NCBI RefSeq assembly: GCF_903166585.1
Contig: NZ_CAESCM010000006.1
Span: 62,001-126,000, forward strand
Direction: 5' to 3'
Source of the DNA: Pedobacter ghigonis
GTDB lineage: Bacteria; Bacteroidota; Bacteroidia; Sphingobacteriales; Sphingobacteriaceae
Length of the DNA stretch: 64,000 bases
Positions 37,023 to 46,412 of this stretch are shown piece by piece. Position numbers and translations under genes: made by a program. The number at the start of each line of letters is the position of its first letter. Positions within the stretch are counted from its first letter, which is position 1. Below the pieces are notes generated by a model, which saw only the letters and a list, made by a program, of their open reading frames with translations, was not told the origin of the DNA and did no database searches.

Positions 37023-38316
37023 ATAAAGCCTCTTTAAAAACCTTTAAAACTCTTTCTCTTGCAAAAGTATGCTCAACTATAGGTTGGGCATATTTTTTTG
37101 TGCCAAATTCTGGTACCCATTTTTTAATGTATTCAAATTTCGGGTCGAATTTTTTGGTTTGCAACTCTGGGTTAAATACCCTGAAATAAGGTGCGGCATC
37201 GTTACCAGAACCAGCAGCCCACTGCCAGCCGCCTACATTGCTGGCCATTTCATAATCTAATAGTTTTTCGGCAAAATAAGTTTCACCCCAACGCCAGTCG
37301 ATGAGTAGGTGTTTGGTTAAAAAACTTGCTACAATCATGCGCACCCGGTTATGCATCCAACCCGTTTGGTTCAATTGCCGGATACCTGCGTCAACAATCG
37401 GGTAACCGGTATTGCCATCGCACCAGGCCTTAAATTCATCCTCGTTATTGCGCCATTTAATTTTGTCGTATTGCTTTTTAAACGAATCGCCCGCCGAATA
37501 AGGGAAGTGCCAAAGAATGGTCATGTAAAACTCGCGCCAGGCCAGTTCAGAAAGCCAGATATTCGATTTGGCCTCAATGGCATCGCGTACAGCCTTGCGG
37601 ATACTTAAGGTGCCAAAACGTAAATGTAAACCGATATGCGTAGTACCATCTATGGCTGGAAAGTCGCGTTCCTGTGCATAATTGTCTAGTTTATGCTGAT
37701 AACTAATTTTTGGGAAGTCTTGCTTGCTTTTTGCAAAGCCCATTTCTTTCAATGAAGGTAAAGGGAGGTTTTTGCAAGGTAACAGGTTTTTATAATATTT
37801 TTGAGTGGGGTAGGCTTTGGTATAAAATGAATTTAATTTGGCATGCCACTGCTTGTAAAAAGGGGTAAAAACGGTATAAGGTGTTTTGTCTGCTTTTAAA
37901 ATTTCATTCTTTTCAAAAATAACCTGGTCTTTATAGGTTTTAAAGGCAATTTTCTCGCTGGTTAAAAACTCGGCCATGTTATCATCGCGCTCGCGGGCAT
38001 AAGGCTCGTAATCGTGGTTGGTGTAAACGGCTGCCACTTCGTAGTCGGCTAAGATTTCCGTCCAGATTTTTTCGGGCGAACCATATTTAACCAACAGGTC
38101 GGAGCCGTGCTTTTGCAATGCCTTTTTTAAATCTTCTATCGTTTGATAAATAAAGGTTACCCTGGCATCATCTTCGGGCAGTTTATCGAGAATGTTTTTG
38201 TCGAAAATAAAGAGTGGTAAAACCTGATGATCACTTTTTAGTGCATGGTATAATCCAGCATTATCTGTTAAGCGTAAATCGCGGCGGAACCAAAAGATAG
38301 AAATGGCTTTCTTCAT
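37012..38316 (-). CDS. phrB: Deoxyribodipyrimidine photolyase (class I CPD type)
   Basis: A 434-aa flavoprotein. Starts MKKAISIFWFRRDLRLTDN, the photolyase-type antenna domain; the FAD domain has LSELAWREFYMTILWHFP, NTGYPIVDAGIRQLNQTGWM and HNRVRMIVASFLTKHLLIDW, then WQWAAGSGNDAAPYFRVFNP with the conserved Trp and Asn residues of cyclobutane-dimer repair. It reverses UV lesions with blue light. A second, distinct family member (cryptochrome-DASH) is at 40530. Its 3' end overlaps the FKBP gene. Confidence 0.95.
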   Translation of the reverse strand: MKKAISIFWFRRDLRLTDNAGLYHALKSDHQVLPLFIFDKNILDKLPEDDARVTFIYQTIEDLKKALQKHGSDLLVKYGSPEKIWTEILADYEVAAVYTNHDYEPYARERDDNMAEFLTSEKIAFKTYKDQVIFEKNEILKADKTPYTVFTPFYKQWHAKLNSFYTKAYPTQKYYKNLLPCKNLPLPSLKEMGFAKSKQDFPKISYQHKLDNYAQERDFPAIDGTTHIGLHLRFGTLSIRKAVRDAIEAKSNIWLSELAWREFYMTILWHFPYSAGDSFKKQYDKIKWRNNEDEFKAWCDGNTGYPIVDAGIRQLNQTGWMHNRVRMIVASFLTKHLLIDWRWGETYFAEKLLDYEMASNVGGWQWAAGSGNDAAPYFRVFNPELQTKKFDPKFEYIKKWVPEFGTKKYAQPIVEHTFARERVLKVFKEALSNS

Positions 38317-38380
38317 ATTAAGGAATGTTATTCAAAGGTAATAACAGCAAAGCATTAAGGAGGTTTATTTCTTACTCCTT

Positions 38381-38923
38381 TTATTTCGAAATACTTTCAG
38401 TAACCTGGTTGTTGTGTTTCGATTTTCGCCATTCCCAGGGTGGCGTGGGATTGGTTTCTTTCCATAATCCTACCTTATTTTTTCTGGCAGTTATTTCCAG
38501 TTGAGCATAAACAAGATCAGTAGAATATTTTTTGAAATGCCAGGCCATGCCTTGTTTAATCATTTCCTGGTTTACCACTTGTTTTTTATTGTTGATTACC
38601 ACAGCAATTAACCTGCGGTAGCGGTCGTACTTTTCGGCGTAAACGGTTACATTTTGCCCGAAACACAAATCGGATAAAGCTTTTTTAGCATTGTTGCCAA
38701 AAGGCTGTTTGCCTCTTTTCTCCGGACAATCTATATGCGCCAAACGTACCTTGGTTGGCGTTTGCTGGTACAGGATTTCCATTGTGTCGCCATCCATAAT
38801 CCGGATTACCCGCGCAATGAAAGTACGTTTCTTTAAATCGGGTGCTTTGGTATAAACACCCTGACTACTAGCAAGGACGGAATGAAAACATAAAATAAAA
38901 CCCAGTACAATTAATCTTCCCAT
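38381..38923 (-). CDS. Thermonuclease-like (SNase) protein, secreted
   Basis: A 180-aa protein from the ATG at 38923 (MGRLIVLGFILCFHSVLASS, a signal peptide); a GTG two codons earlier is possible. The staphylococcal-nuclease fold shows RVIRIMDGDTMEIL, VRLAHIDCPEKRGKQPFG with the catalytic Arg and Glu, EKYDRYRRLIAVV with the second Arg, and GMAWHFKKYS. Likely a secreted or periplasmic DNase/RNase. Its start overlaps the end of a small Cys-containing reading frame (38911-39129) by 13 bp. Confidence 0.9.
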   Translation of the reverse strand: MGRLIVLGFILCFHSVLASSQGVYTKAPDLKKRTFIARVIRIMDGDTMEILYQQTPTKVRLAHIDCPEKRGKQPFGNNAKKALSDLCFGQNVTVYAEKYDRYRRLIAVVINNKKQVVNQEMIKQGMAWHFKKYSTDLVYAQLEITARKNKVGLWKETNPTPPWEWRKSKHNNQVTESISK

Positions 38924-39129
38924 CCACACAATGTTTTTCCGTCGTTTTTAGCTTTCTCCAATGTTGTTTTTAAAATTTTATGCTGGCAGGTACTGTTGCA
39001 AATATACACCGTTGTAGAATCGGTACAAGCGGTGTTGGTAAAAAAAAGGGATAATGAAGGACGTTTTAGATTAAGACCAGTTCCTACTGCAACATCTGCT
39101 ATGGTAGGTTTTTCGGCTATACATACTAT
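38911..39129 (-). pseudogene. Remnant of a small Cys-containing secreted-domain ORF before the nuclease
   Basis: An open frame of 72 codons without a plausible ATG. It contains TACTDSTTVYICNSTC, QHKILKTTLEKAKNDGKTLC and GWED-stop. The pieces VYICNS and KNDGKTLCGWED resemble, from memory, small Cys-rich domains attached to SNase-like proteins, but the middle segment with the expected Cys/His is missing. I read it as a decayed gene with an internal deletion and lost start, overlapping the nuclease start by 13 bp. An eight-base homopolymer (39040-39047) could also hide a frameshift. Confidence 0.4.
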
Positions 39130-39146
39130 TTATCCGTCATAAAATA

Positions 39147-39241
39147 TTGTAGTCGAAAATGGTGTAGTCAAAAAAAAGTCTACAATGATTTTGACTACAC
39201 TTTTGTAGTCATTTTTGAAATTGCAGTAAAAATGACTACAA
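39147..39241. repeat. Cluster of GTAGTC/GACTAC inverted repeats forming two perfect hairpins
   Basis: Stem 1: GTGTAGTCAAAA (39162-39173) with its complement at 39189-39200. Stem 2: TTGTAGTCATTTTT (39203-39216) with its complement at 39228-39241. A further half-site, TTGTAGTC, is at 39147. The inner GACTACA-CTTT-TGTAGTC (39193-39209) joins the two stems. No coding content. Confidence 0.7.
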
Positions 39242-39334
39242 TTTGTTTTCTTTAAAATAGAAGTATTAATCTTTGTATGCGCATATTGGGTACTTGGTGC
39301 CTTCTGTTTTACTTTAGTAGCGAAGGCATTAAGG

Positions 39335-39352
39335 TTCCCGCGTTCGCGGGAA
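39335..39352. repeat. Short hairpin repeat TTCCCGCG-TT-CGCGGGAA
   Basis: A perfect 8-bp stem followed by TGACGATTA, the same right flank as the CATTGCGAGG repeat at 32714-32723. It stands about 100 bp past the TIGR01777 gene end. Confidence 0.55.
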
Positions 39353-39453
39353 TGACGATTACCTCAGCTGAGCGTCTTGGGTATTGGATACCCTCCGTGT
39401 TTTCCGTGCTTCCGTGGCTAGATTGAAGATAATGCAGGAGATGCTTCGTTGCA

Positions 39454-40359
39454 CTATCGCCCGTAAAGCGCCTTTAGTGCATCATCCAAATGAGTAAACC
39501 TGAATTTAAAACCAGCATCCAAAATCTTCTGTGCAGAAGTATTGTTGCTCATTAAAACAGCTTCAGTACGTTCTCCTAATAATAAATTTAGTGCAGCCTT
39601 AGGTACGTTGATTGGCCAGAAGGGGCGGCGCAGGTGCTTGGCAATAGCTTTGGTGAGTGCTTTATTGGTAACCGGAAAAGGTGCGCAGGCATTGTAACTT
39701 CCCTCCATTTTAGGGTTTTCTAAGGCCTGGATATACATTTCAACCATATCATCAATATGCAACCAAGGGGTCCATTGTTTGCCTGTACCCAATGCAGCAC
39801 CAGCAAATAACCTTACCGGCTGATCGAGCTGTGGCAATGCACCTCCCTCTGTACTAAACACAATGCCGGTACGCAATTTAACTATGCGAAGGCTAAGTTT
39901 TTTGCCTTCATCTACAGCGTCTTCCCAAAGTTTACAGCATTCGGCTAAGAAACCGTAACCGTTTTGGCTTTCTTCCGTTAATATTTCGTCACCGCAATCG
40001 CCGTAATACCCTACTGCCGATGAAGAAATGAAAGATTTGATCTGGTGGACGGGAGCTGATTTTATGGTGCTGAAAAGTAGTTCGGTCGATTTCACGCGAC
40101 TATCTATAATCTGTTGCTTGCGTTCGGCCGTCCATTTTTTATCGGCAACTGCTTCTCCTGCTAAATGCACAACTGCATCAACACCATTAATGCAGGCCGG
40201 ATCTATTGTTCCCTGGTAAACATCCCAGGTAAAATTATTTGGATCTTTGCTGCTTTTCCGCAAGAGCGTATTCACCTCATAACCCTTACTTAACAGCTGT
40301 TTTTTCAGTGCCGTACCAACAAGTCCGGTAGCCCCTGTAATCAGTATCTTCTTCGCCAT
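39454..40359 (-). CDS. TIGR01777 family epimerase (extended SDR)
   Basis: A 301-aa NAD(P)-binding protein: KILITGATGLVGTALKKQLL is the Rossmann start, FISSSAVGYYGDCGDEIL the active-site region of this subfamily, and a C-terminal DUF1731-like segment (PINVPKAALNLLLGERTEAV) completes it. Members are often placed beside photolyases; here it sits between phrB and cryptochrome-DASH. Substrate unknown. Divergent from the cryptochrome gene. Confidence 0.92.
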   Translation of the reverse strand: MAKKILITGATGLVGTALKKQLLSKGYEVNTLLRKSSKDPNNFTWDVYQGTIDPACINGVDAVVHLAGEAVADKKWTAERKQQIIDSRVKSTELLFSTIKSAPVHQIKSFISSSAVGYYGDCGDEILTEESQNGYGFLAECCKLWEDAVDEGKKLSLRIVKLRTGIVFSTEGGALPQLDQPVRLFAGAALGTGKQWTPWLHIDDMVEMYIQALENPKMEGSYNACAPFPVTNKALTKAIAKHLRRPFWPINVPKAALNLLLGERTEAVLMSNNTSAQKILDAGFKFRFTHLDDALKALYGR

Positions 40360-40465
40360 GATTTTAAAACACTAAAGATACAAAAGGGTTTTTGTACAGA
40401 GATTAAAACGAGATTAAAAGGCTGATGATCCTTTTGTTACCTGTTTGTAAAGAATTGTTTAAGGG

Positions 40466-40496
40466 TTTGATGGAGTGGAAAAATAAAATAAATTTG
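40466..40496 (+). promoter_or_regulatory. Promoter of the cryptochrome-DASH gene
   Basis: TTTG at 40466, exactly 19 bp, TAAATTTG at 40489-40496: a full match to the Bacteroidota primary-sigma consensus, 33 bp before the ATG. Confidence 0.75.
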
Positions 40497-40529
40497 TAAG
40501 CGCGTTCTTATACTCCTTTTCGATAAAAG

Positions 40530-41804
40530 ATGTCCAAAAAAATTTTAGTCTGGTTTAGAAACGATCTTCGCTTGCATGATAATGAAATGTTGGTTGAAGC
40601 GATTGCTAAATCTGATTCGATTTTGCCCGTTTATATTTTAGATCACCGCTTGTTCGGAGAAACAAAATATGGTACCCTGAAAACCGGCAACATCAGGGCG
40701 CAATTCATTTTAGAAAGCGTTTTAGGCTTACGCAATTCATTAAAACAGATTGGTGGCAATTTACTAATTGCTGCGGGTAACCCCGAAGATATTATTCCGC
40801 AACTGGTGCAGGAATACGAAATTACCGAAGTGTACCACCACCGTGAGGTAGCCCGCGAGGAAACGCATGTATCAACCCTGGTTGAAAACGCCCTTTGGAA
40901 ACTGCGCATTAACCTTAAGCACTTTATTGGTCATACCTTATATAATAAAGAAGATCTACCATTTCCGATTAAAGATATTCCGGATGCGTTTAATCAGTTT
41001 AAAAAGAAAATTGAACGCGATTCGATAATTAAGCCTTGCTTTGCTGCACCAGATCGCATCAATGTAGCTGAAGTAATTGACTGGGGCACCTTACCATCAC
41101 TTGCAGACCTGAATCTTGCGGCGCAGGAAAAAGACCAGCGTGCTGATTTCGAATTTACCGGTGGTGAGGCCGAAGGATTGGTGCATTTACAAAAGGTTAT
41201 TGTAGCCATGCAACAGGCCGCTACTACCAAGAATTTAATTTTAGCATCGAAATTATCGGCCTGGCTGGCTATGGGCAGCTTATCGCCGCGTAAGGTGTAC
41301 TGGGAAATTAAAAAAATGGAAGGTGTGCCCAATACCAAAGCCATGTTTAACCATATTTTATTGGGATTGTTGTGGAGAGATTATTTCCGTTTCATGTTTA
41401 AGAAATATGGCAATACTTTTTTCAATCCGGATGGATTTGGAAGTCAGGGTTTGGTAGATGTTGCGAACGAGCAGGAGAATTTTAACAAATGGCGTACAGG
41501 TCAAACTGGTTTTGCTGTTGTTGATGCAGTAATGACAGAGTTAAACCAAACCGGTTTTATTTCGAATATTGCCCGCCAAACGGCAGCACTTTACCTGATT
41601 AATAATCTGGAGGTGAGCTGGGTTTTTGGAGCTGCTTATTTTGAAGAAAAACTAATCGATTACAATCCGGCAAGTAACTGGGGTAATTGGGCCAATGTTG
41701 CAGGAGTTGGGAACGACCAAAAATCGAAAAGTGTTTTCGATCTCGATAAAAATATTAAGAACCTCGATCCAAAAGGCAATTATGCCAACATCTGGGCTTC
41801 ATAG
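40530..41804 (+). CDS. Cryptochrome-DASH family photolyase
   Basis: A 424-aa flavoprotein: KKILVWFRNDLRLHDNEMLV (antenna domain), the Cry-DASH block HTLYNKEDLPFPIKDIPDAF, FAD-binding LLGLLWRDYFRFMFKKYGNT, QTGFAVVDAVMTELNQTGFI and the end DPKGNYANIW. These segments distinguish it from CPD photolyase. The family repairs dimers in single-stranded DNA and may signal light. It shares a neighbourhood with phrB and the TIGR01777 gene. It ends just before a tandem-repeat region. Confidence 0.93.
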   Translation: MSKKILVWFRNDLRLHDNEMLVEAIAKSDSILPVYILDHRLFGETKYGTLKTGNIRAQFILESVLGLRNSLKQIGGNLLIAAGNPEDIIPQLVQEYEITEVYHHREVAREETHVSTLVENALWKLRINLKHFIGHTLYNKEDLPFPIKDIPDAFNQFKKKIERDSIIKPCFAAPDRINVAEVIDWGTLPSLADLNLAAQEKDQRADFEFTGGEAEGLVHLQKVIVAMQQAATTKNLILASKLSAWLAMGSLSPRKVYWEIKKMEGVPNTKAMFNHILLGLLWRDYFRFMFKKYGNTFFNPDGFGSQGLVDVANEQENFNKWRTGQTGFAVVDAVMTELNQTGFISNIARQTAALYLINNLEVSWVFGAAYFEEKLIDYNPASNWGNWANVAGVGNDQKSKSVFDLDKNIKNLDPKGNYANIWAS

Positions 41805-41805
41805 G

Positions 41806-42130
41806 GAATGATTGAAGGGTGAATTTTTGAATGATAGAATGGCAGATCGGCTTAGTATTAATGATCTGCTGATAAACCTAAAAATCACTCATTCAATAAT
41901 TCAGTCAGTAGAAGTGAATGAAGGGTAGCGTTTTGAATGATAGAATAGTTGATTTACTTAGTACAAAAGATCTGATCTAATTATAAACTCAAAAAATCAC
42001 TCATTTAATCATTCAATCAGTAGAAGTGAATGAAGGATGGGGTTTTGAATGATAGAATGCAGGGCAGTTTAGTATTGAAGACGAAATAAATCAATCATTT
42101 CTAAATTCTGTCATTCAATAGTTCAATCGT
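41806..42130. repeat. Three imperfect 110-bp tandem repeats upstream of sucA
   Basis: Units begin at 41806, 41916 and 42028, each GAATGA(..)GAAGG-x-TTTTGAATGATAGAAT early on and ATCACTCATT..ATTCAATCAGT near its end. Periods are about 110 and 112 bp. No protein frame runs through. The true sucA promoter (TAATTTTG at 42206-42213) lies after it. Confidence 0.75.
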
Positions 42131-42238
42131 TTGATAATAATAATTCTAAATTCAATCAATATGATTTTTAATGCAGTTTTTTGCCAATAATGTAAGGTAA
42201 AATTCTAATTTTGTAATGCTTATAGTAAACAGTTAATA

Positions 42239-45034
42239 ATGGGTAGTTTATCTTATCTTAACGGCGCAAATGCCGAATATATAGATGCTTTATATCAGTC
42301 GTATCAGCAGGATCCTGAATCAGTTGAGTTTGGTTGGCAAAAGTTTTTTGAAGGTTTCGATTTTGGAAGAGGATCGGAAGCCACCGCAGTAACAGTAGAA
42401 ACTCCGGAACAATTTTTAAAAGAGGTTAATGTACTTAACCTTATTGATGGCTACCGTAGCCGTGGTCACTTATTTACGCATACCAACCCGGTACGCGAAA
42501 GACGCAAACACTTACCAACTTTAGAACTTTCTAACTTCGGTTTATCTGATGCCGATCTGGAAACCGTTTTCAACTCTGGTGTTGAAATTGGTATTGGTGC
42601 AGCAAAATTGAAAGACATTGTTGCTGTTTTAAAACAAACTTATACGCACTCAATTGGTGCCGAATATAAATTTTTACGTACTCCTGAAGTGTTGAACTGG
42701 ATTCAGCAAAAAATGGAAAGTGTGCGTAATACACCTAATTTCTCTATCGAAGAGAAAAAACGTATCCTTAAAAAATTAAACGAAGCAGTAAGTTTCGAGA
42801 ATTTTCTGGGAACAAAGTTTTTAGGTCAAAAACGTTTCTCACTGGAAGGCGCTGAAGCTTTAATCCCGGCATTGGATTCGGTAATCGAAAAAGGTGCAGA
42901 ACTGGGTATTGAAGAGTTTGTAATTGGTATGGCTCACCGCGGTCGTTTAAACGTGCTGGCCAATATCATGCAAAAAACCTATAAAGATATTTTTGCTGAG
43001 TTTGAAGGTAAAAGCTACAACCCCGATACTCCATTTGGTGGCGACGTAAAATACCATTTAGGTTATTCTACCGATGTAACCACCAATGCTGGTAAGAGCG
43101 TTCACTTAAGTTTATGCCCAAATCCATCGCACTTAGAAACTGTTGATGGCGTGGTAGAAGGTATGAGCCGTTCTAAAATCGACTTTAAATACGGTGGTGA
43201 TAACAGCCGCTTAGCTCCGATTTTGATTCATGGTGATGCATCAGTTGCCGGACAAGGTATTGTTTACGAAGTAATCCAGATGGCTGGTTTGGAAGGTTAT
43301 AAAACCGGTGGTACCATTCACCTGGTAATTAACAACCAGATTGGTTTTACCACTAACTACAAGGATGCGCGTACCAGTACTTACTGTACCGATATTGCCA
43401 AGGTAACTTTATCGCCTGTTTTCCACGTAAATGGTGATGATCCTGAAGCTTTGGTTTATGCAATCAATCTGGCAATGGAATACCGTCAGAAATATAAAAA
43501 CGATGTTTTCATTGATATTCTTTGCTACCGTCGTTTCGGTCACAATGAGTCTGATGAGCCTAAATTCACTCAGCCTTTATTGTACAAAACAATCGAAAAA
43601 CACCCTAATCCAAGGGAAATTTATATTGAGCAGTTAACTAAAGAAGGCTCGCTTGAAGCTGGTTTGGCAAAAGAAATGGAAAAAGATTTCCGTGGTATTT
43701 TGCAGGAACGTTTAAATGAAGCCAAGGCATTTGTTGCCGCTAATACCGAAGTTAAATTTGGTGGTGCATGGGCCGATTTGCGTATGGCTACGCCTAAAGA
43801 TTTTGAAGTTTCTCCGGTTACGGCAGTTAAAAAAACAACTTTACTGGAAATTGGTAAACGCATTACCACTTTACCATCAAATAAAAAGTTCTTCAAAAAA
43901 ATCGAAAAGCTATTTGTTGAGCGGACCAAAATGGTTGGCGAAACACATGTTTTCGATTGGGCAATGGGCGAGCAACTGGCTTATGGTACTTTGTTATCAG
44001 AAGGCAAACGTGTTCGTTTAAGTGGTCAGGATGTAGAACGTGGTACTTTCTCTCACCGTCATGCGGTTTTAACTTTAGAAGACAGCGAGGAAGAATATGT
44101 ACCATTGGCTAACATTTCAGATCAGCAGGCAGCATTTGATATTTACAACTCGCACTTATCAGAGTACGGTGTTTTAGGTTTCGAATATGGTTATGCAATG
44201 GCTAACCCGAATGCTTTAACCATCTGGGAAGCACAATTTGGCGATTTCTTTAACGGTGCGCAGATTGTTGTCGATCAGTATATCGCAAGTGCCGAAACCA
44301 AATGGCAGCGCGAAAACGGTTTGGTAATGTTATTGCCTCACGGTTACGAAGGTCAGGGACCAGAGCATTCATCAGCGCGTATTGAGCGTTTTATGGAGCT
44401 TTGTGCAGATTACAACATGCAGATTGTAAACTGTTCTACTCCAGCTAACTTCTTCCACGTTTTACGTCGCCAATTTAAACGCGATTTCCGTAAACCTTTG
44501 GTTGTATTTACTCCAAAAAGTTTATTGCGTCACCCGGCTTGTGTTTCTAAATTAGAAGAATTTACTGAAGGTGGCTTTAAAGAGGTCATCGACGATGTAA
44601 ATGCTAAAGTTGCAGATGTAAACCGTATCGTTTTCTGTAGCGGTAAAATTTATTACGAATTACTGGAGAAACAACAAGCTGATAAACTGAAACATGTAGC
44701 ACTTGTTCGTGTAGAGCAATTGTATCCTACGCCGGTTGATCAGATGGAAGCCATCCAGAAGAAATATAAAAATGCCAAAGAAGTTTTCTGGGTACAGGAA
44801 GAACCTGAAAACATGGGTGCATGGCCATACTTGTTCCGCAAGTTGTACAAAACTGCATTGAAAGGTATTGATGTAATTTCGAGAAGAGAGAGCAGCAGTA
44901 CGGCTACAGGTTTTGCAAAACAACATGCTAACCAGCAAGCTTATATTTTAGCTAAAGCTTTCGAAATTCCGGTAACAGAAGATGTGAAAGACATTGCTAA
45001 AAAAGCAACAAAAAAATTAGTTCAAATCGATTAA
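42239..45034 (+). CDS. sucA: 2-oxoglutarate dehydrogenase E1 component
   Basis: A 931-aa thiamine-diphosphate enzyme. Starts with the OGDH N-terminal helix (LSYLNGANAEYIDALYQSYQ), has VIGMAHRGRLNVLANIM, LIHGDASVAGQGIVYE (ThDP/Mg site), HNESDEPKFTQP, and the C-terminal transketolase-like half (LPHGYEGQGPEHSSARIERF). It decarboxylates 2-oxoglutarate in the TCA cycle and passes the succinyl group to SucB. The sucB gene follows after 47 bp, as one operon. Confidence 0.97.
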   Translation: MGSLSYLNGANAEYIDALYQSYQQDPESVEFGWQKFFEGFDFGRGSEATAVTVETPEQFLKEVNVLNLIDGYRSRGHLFTHTNPVRERRKHLPTLELSNFGLSDADLETVFNSGVEIGIGAAKLKDIVAVLKQTYTHSIGAEYKFLRTPEVLNWIQQKMESVRNTPNFSIEEKKRILKKLNEAVSFENFLGTKFLGQKRFSLEGAEALIPALDSVIEKGAELGIEEFVIGMAHRGRLNVLANIMQKTYKDIFAEFEGKSYNPDTPFGGDVKYHLGYSTDVTTNAGKSVHLSLCPNPSHLETVDGVVEGMSRSKIDFKYGGDNSRLAPILIHGDASVAGQGIVYEVIQMAGLEGYKTGGTIHLVINNQIGFTTNYKDARTSTYCTDIAKVTLSPVFHVNGDDPEALVYAINLAMEYRQKYKNDVFIDILCYRRFGHNESDEPKFTQPLLYKTIEKHPNPREIYIEQLTKEGSLEAGLAKEMEKDFRGILQERLNEAKAFVAANTEVKFGGAWADLRMATPKDFEVSPVTAVKKTTLLEIGKRITTLPSNKKFFKKIEKLFVERTKMVGETHVFDWAMGEQLAYGTLLSEGKRVRLSGQDVERGTFSHRHAVLTLEDSEEEYVPLANISDQQAAFDIYNSHLSEYGVLGFEYGYAMANPNALTIWEAQFGDFFNGAQIVVDQYIASAETKWQRENGLVMLLPHGYEGQGPEHSSARIERFMELCADYNMQIVNCSTPANFFHVLRRQFKRDFRKPLVVFTPKSLLRHPACVSKLEEFTEGGFKEVIDDVNAKVADVNRIVFCSGKIYYELLEKQQADKLKHVALVRVEQLYPTPVDQMEAIQKKYKNAKEVFWVQEEPENMGAWPYLFRKLYKTALKGIDVISRRESSSTATGFAKQHANQQAYILAKAFEIPVTEDVKDIAKKATKKLVQID

Positions 45035-45081
45035 AGGCATTGCGCTAACATTAGAAAGATAATAAAGACATATTTTATATT

Positions 45082-46308
45082 ATGAGTTTAGAGATAAAAG
45101 TTCCACCTGTAGGTGAGTCGATAACAGAAGTTGTTTTATCACGTTGGATAAAAAACGATGGTGATGTTGTTGAAATGGATGAAGTGATAGCCGAATTAGA
45201 ATCGGATAAGGCTACATTCGAATTAACTGCAGAACAAGCTGGAACTTTAAAAACCATAGCAGCCGAAGGCGATACTTTAGCCATTGGTGCAGTAGTTTGT
45301 AAAATTGAAGACGGTGGTGCAGCTCCTGCCAAAGCTGATGCGCCAAAAGCGGAAGAGAAAGCGGTTGTTGCTGAAGAAAAAACTGCAGCTCCGGTTGCTG
45401 AAAAATCTGGCGAAAGCTATGCTACAGGTACTCCATCACCTGCTGCTGGTAAAATCCTTGCCGAAAAAGGCATCGATGCATCGGCTGTAAAAGGTACTGG
45501 TGTTGATGGCCGTATTACTAAAGATGACGCTGTTAAAGCAGAAGCTGGTAAAAAAGCTGAGGCTCCTAAAGCCAGTGCTCCTGTCGCTGCTGCAGCACCT
45601 GCTGGTAGCCGTGGCGAGCGTCGCGAAAAAATGTCGCCGTTGCGTAGAACAGTTGCAAAACGTTTGGTTGCTGTTAAAAATGAAACTGCAATGTTAACCA
45701 CTTTTAACGAGGTTAACATGAAACCAATTATGGATTTACGCGGAAAATATAAAGATCAGTTTAAAGAGAAATTTGGCGTTGGTTTAGGTTTTATGAGCTT
45801 TTTCACTAAGGCTGTAACCGAGGCTTTAAAAGATTTCCCTGCTGTAAATGGTCGTATTGAAGGCGAAGAATTGGTTTACAATGATTTTGCTGATATTTCT
45901 ATTGCCGTTTCTGCTCCAAAAGGTTTAGTAGTTCCGGTTATCCGCAATGCAGAAAGCATGACTTTAGCACAGATTGAGAAATCGGTATTAGAGTTGGCTT
46001 TAAAAGCACGCGATAGCAAATTAACCATCGAAGAAATGACTGGCGGAACCTTTACCATCACCAACGGTGGTGTATTTGGTTCAATGATGTCGACCCCGAT
46101 TATCAACGCGCCACAATCGGCTATTTTAGGTATGCACAACATTGTTGAGCGTCCGGTCGCCGAAAAAGGTGAAGTGGTAATTCGTCCGATGATGTATGTA
46201 GCCTTATCTTACGATCACAGAATTATCGACGGACGTGAGTCTGTAGGCTTCCTGGTTCGTGTGAAACAATTATTAGAAGATCCGGCTAGATTGTTACTAG
46301 GCGTTTAA
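45082..46308 (+). CDS. sucB: Dihydrolipoamide succinyltransferase (E2 of 2-oxoglutarate dehydrogenase)
   Basis: A 408-aa protein: lipoyl domain with the modified Lys in [11 protein letters not shown], an Ala/Pro/Glu/Lys linker (~80-115), the E3-binding domain ([20 protein letters not shown]), and the acyltransferase core ending in [20 protein letters not shown] with the catalytic His. E3 is not in the window. It forms the 24-mer core of the complex. A strong terminator follows at 46359. Confidence 0.97.
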   Translation: MSLEIKVPPVGESITEVVLSRWIKNDGDVVEMDEVIAELESDKATFELTAEQAGTLKTIAAEGDTLAIGAVVCKIEDGGAAPAKADAPKAEEKAVVAEEKTAAPVAEKSGESYATGTPSPAAGKILAEKGIDASAVKGTGVDGRITKDDAVKAEAGKKAEAPKASAPVAAAAPAGSRGERREKMSPLRRTVAKRLVAVKNETAMLTTFNEVNMKPIMDLRGKYKDQFKEKFGVGLGFMSFFTKAVTEALKDFPAVNGRIEGEELVYNDFADISIAVSAPKGLVVPVIRNAESMTLAQIEKSVLELALKARDSKLTIEEMTGGTFTITNGGVFGSMMSTPIINAPQSAILGMHNIVERPVAEKGEVVIRPMMYVALSYDHRIIDGRESVGFLVRVKQLLEDPARLLLGV

Positions 46309-46358
46309 ACCTTTAGGATTTGTCACCCTGAATTTATTTCAGGGTCTTATATTGATAG

Positions 46359-46402
46359 AGAAGTCAAGTTTAATAGCCATTGTGCTATAAAACTTGACTT
46401 CT
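46359..46402 (+). terminator. Terminator of sucA-sucB
   Basis: AGAAGTCAAGTTT-AATAGC pairs with GCTAT-AAAACTTGACTTCT (18 of 19 positions) around CATTGT, followed by TTTTG. A smaller hairpin, ACCCTGAA...TTCAGGGT, precedes it at 46325-46345. Confidence 0.8.
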
Positions 46403-46412
46403 TTTGTGTTTA

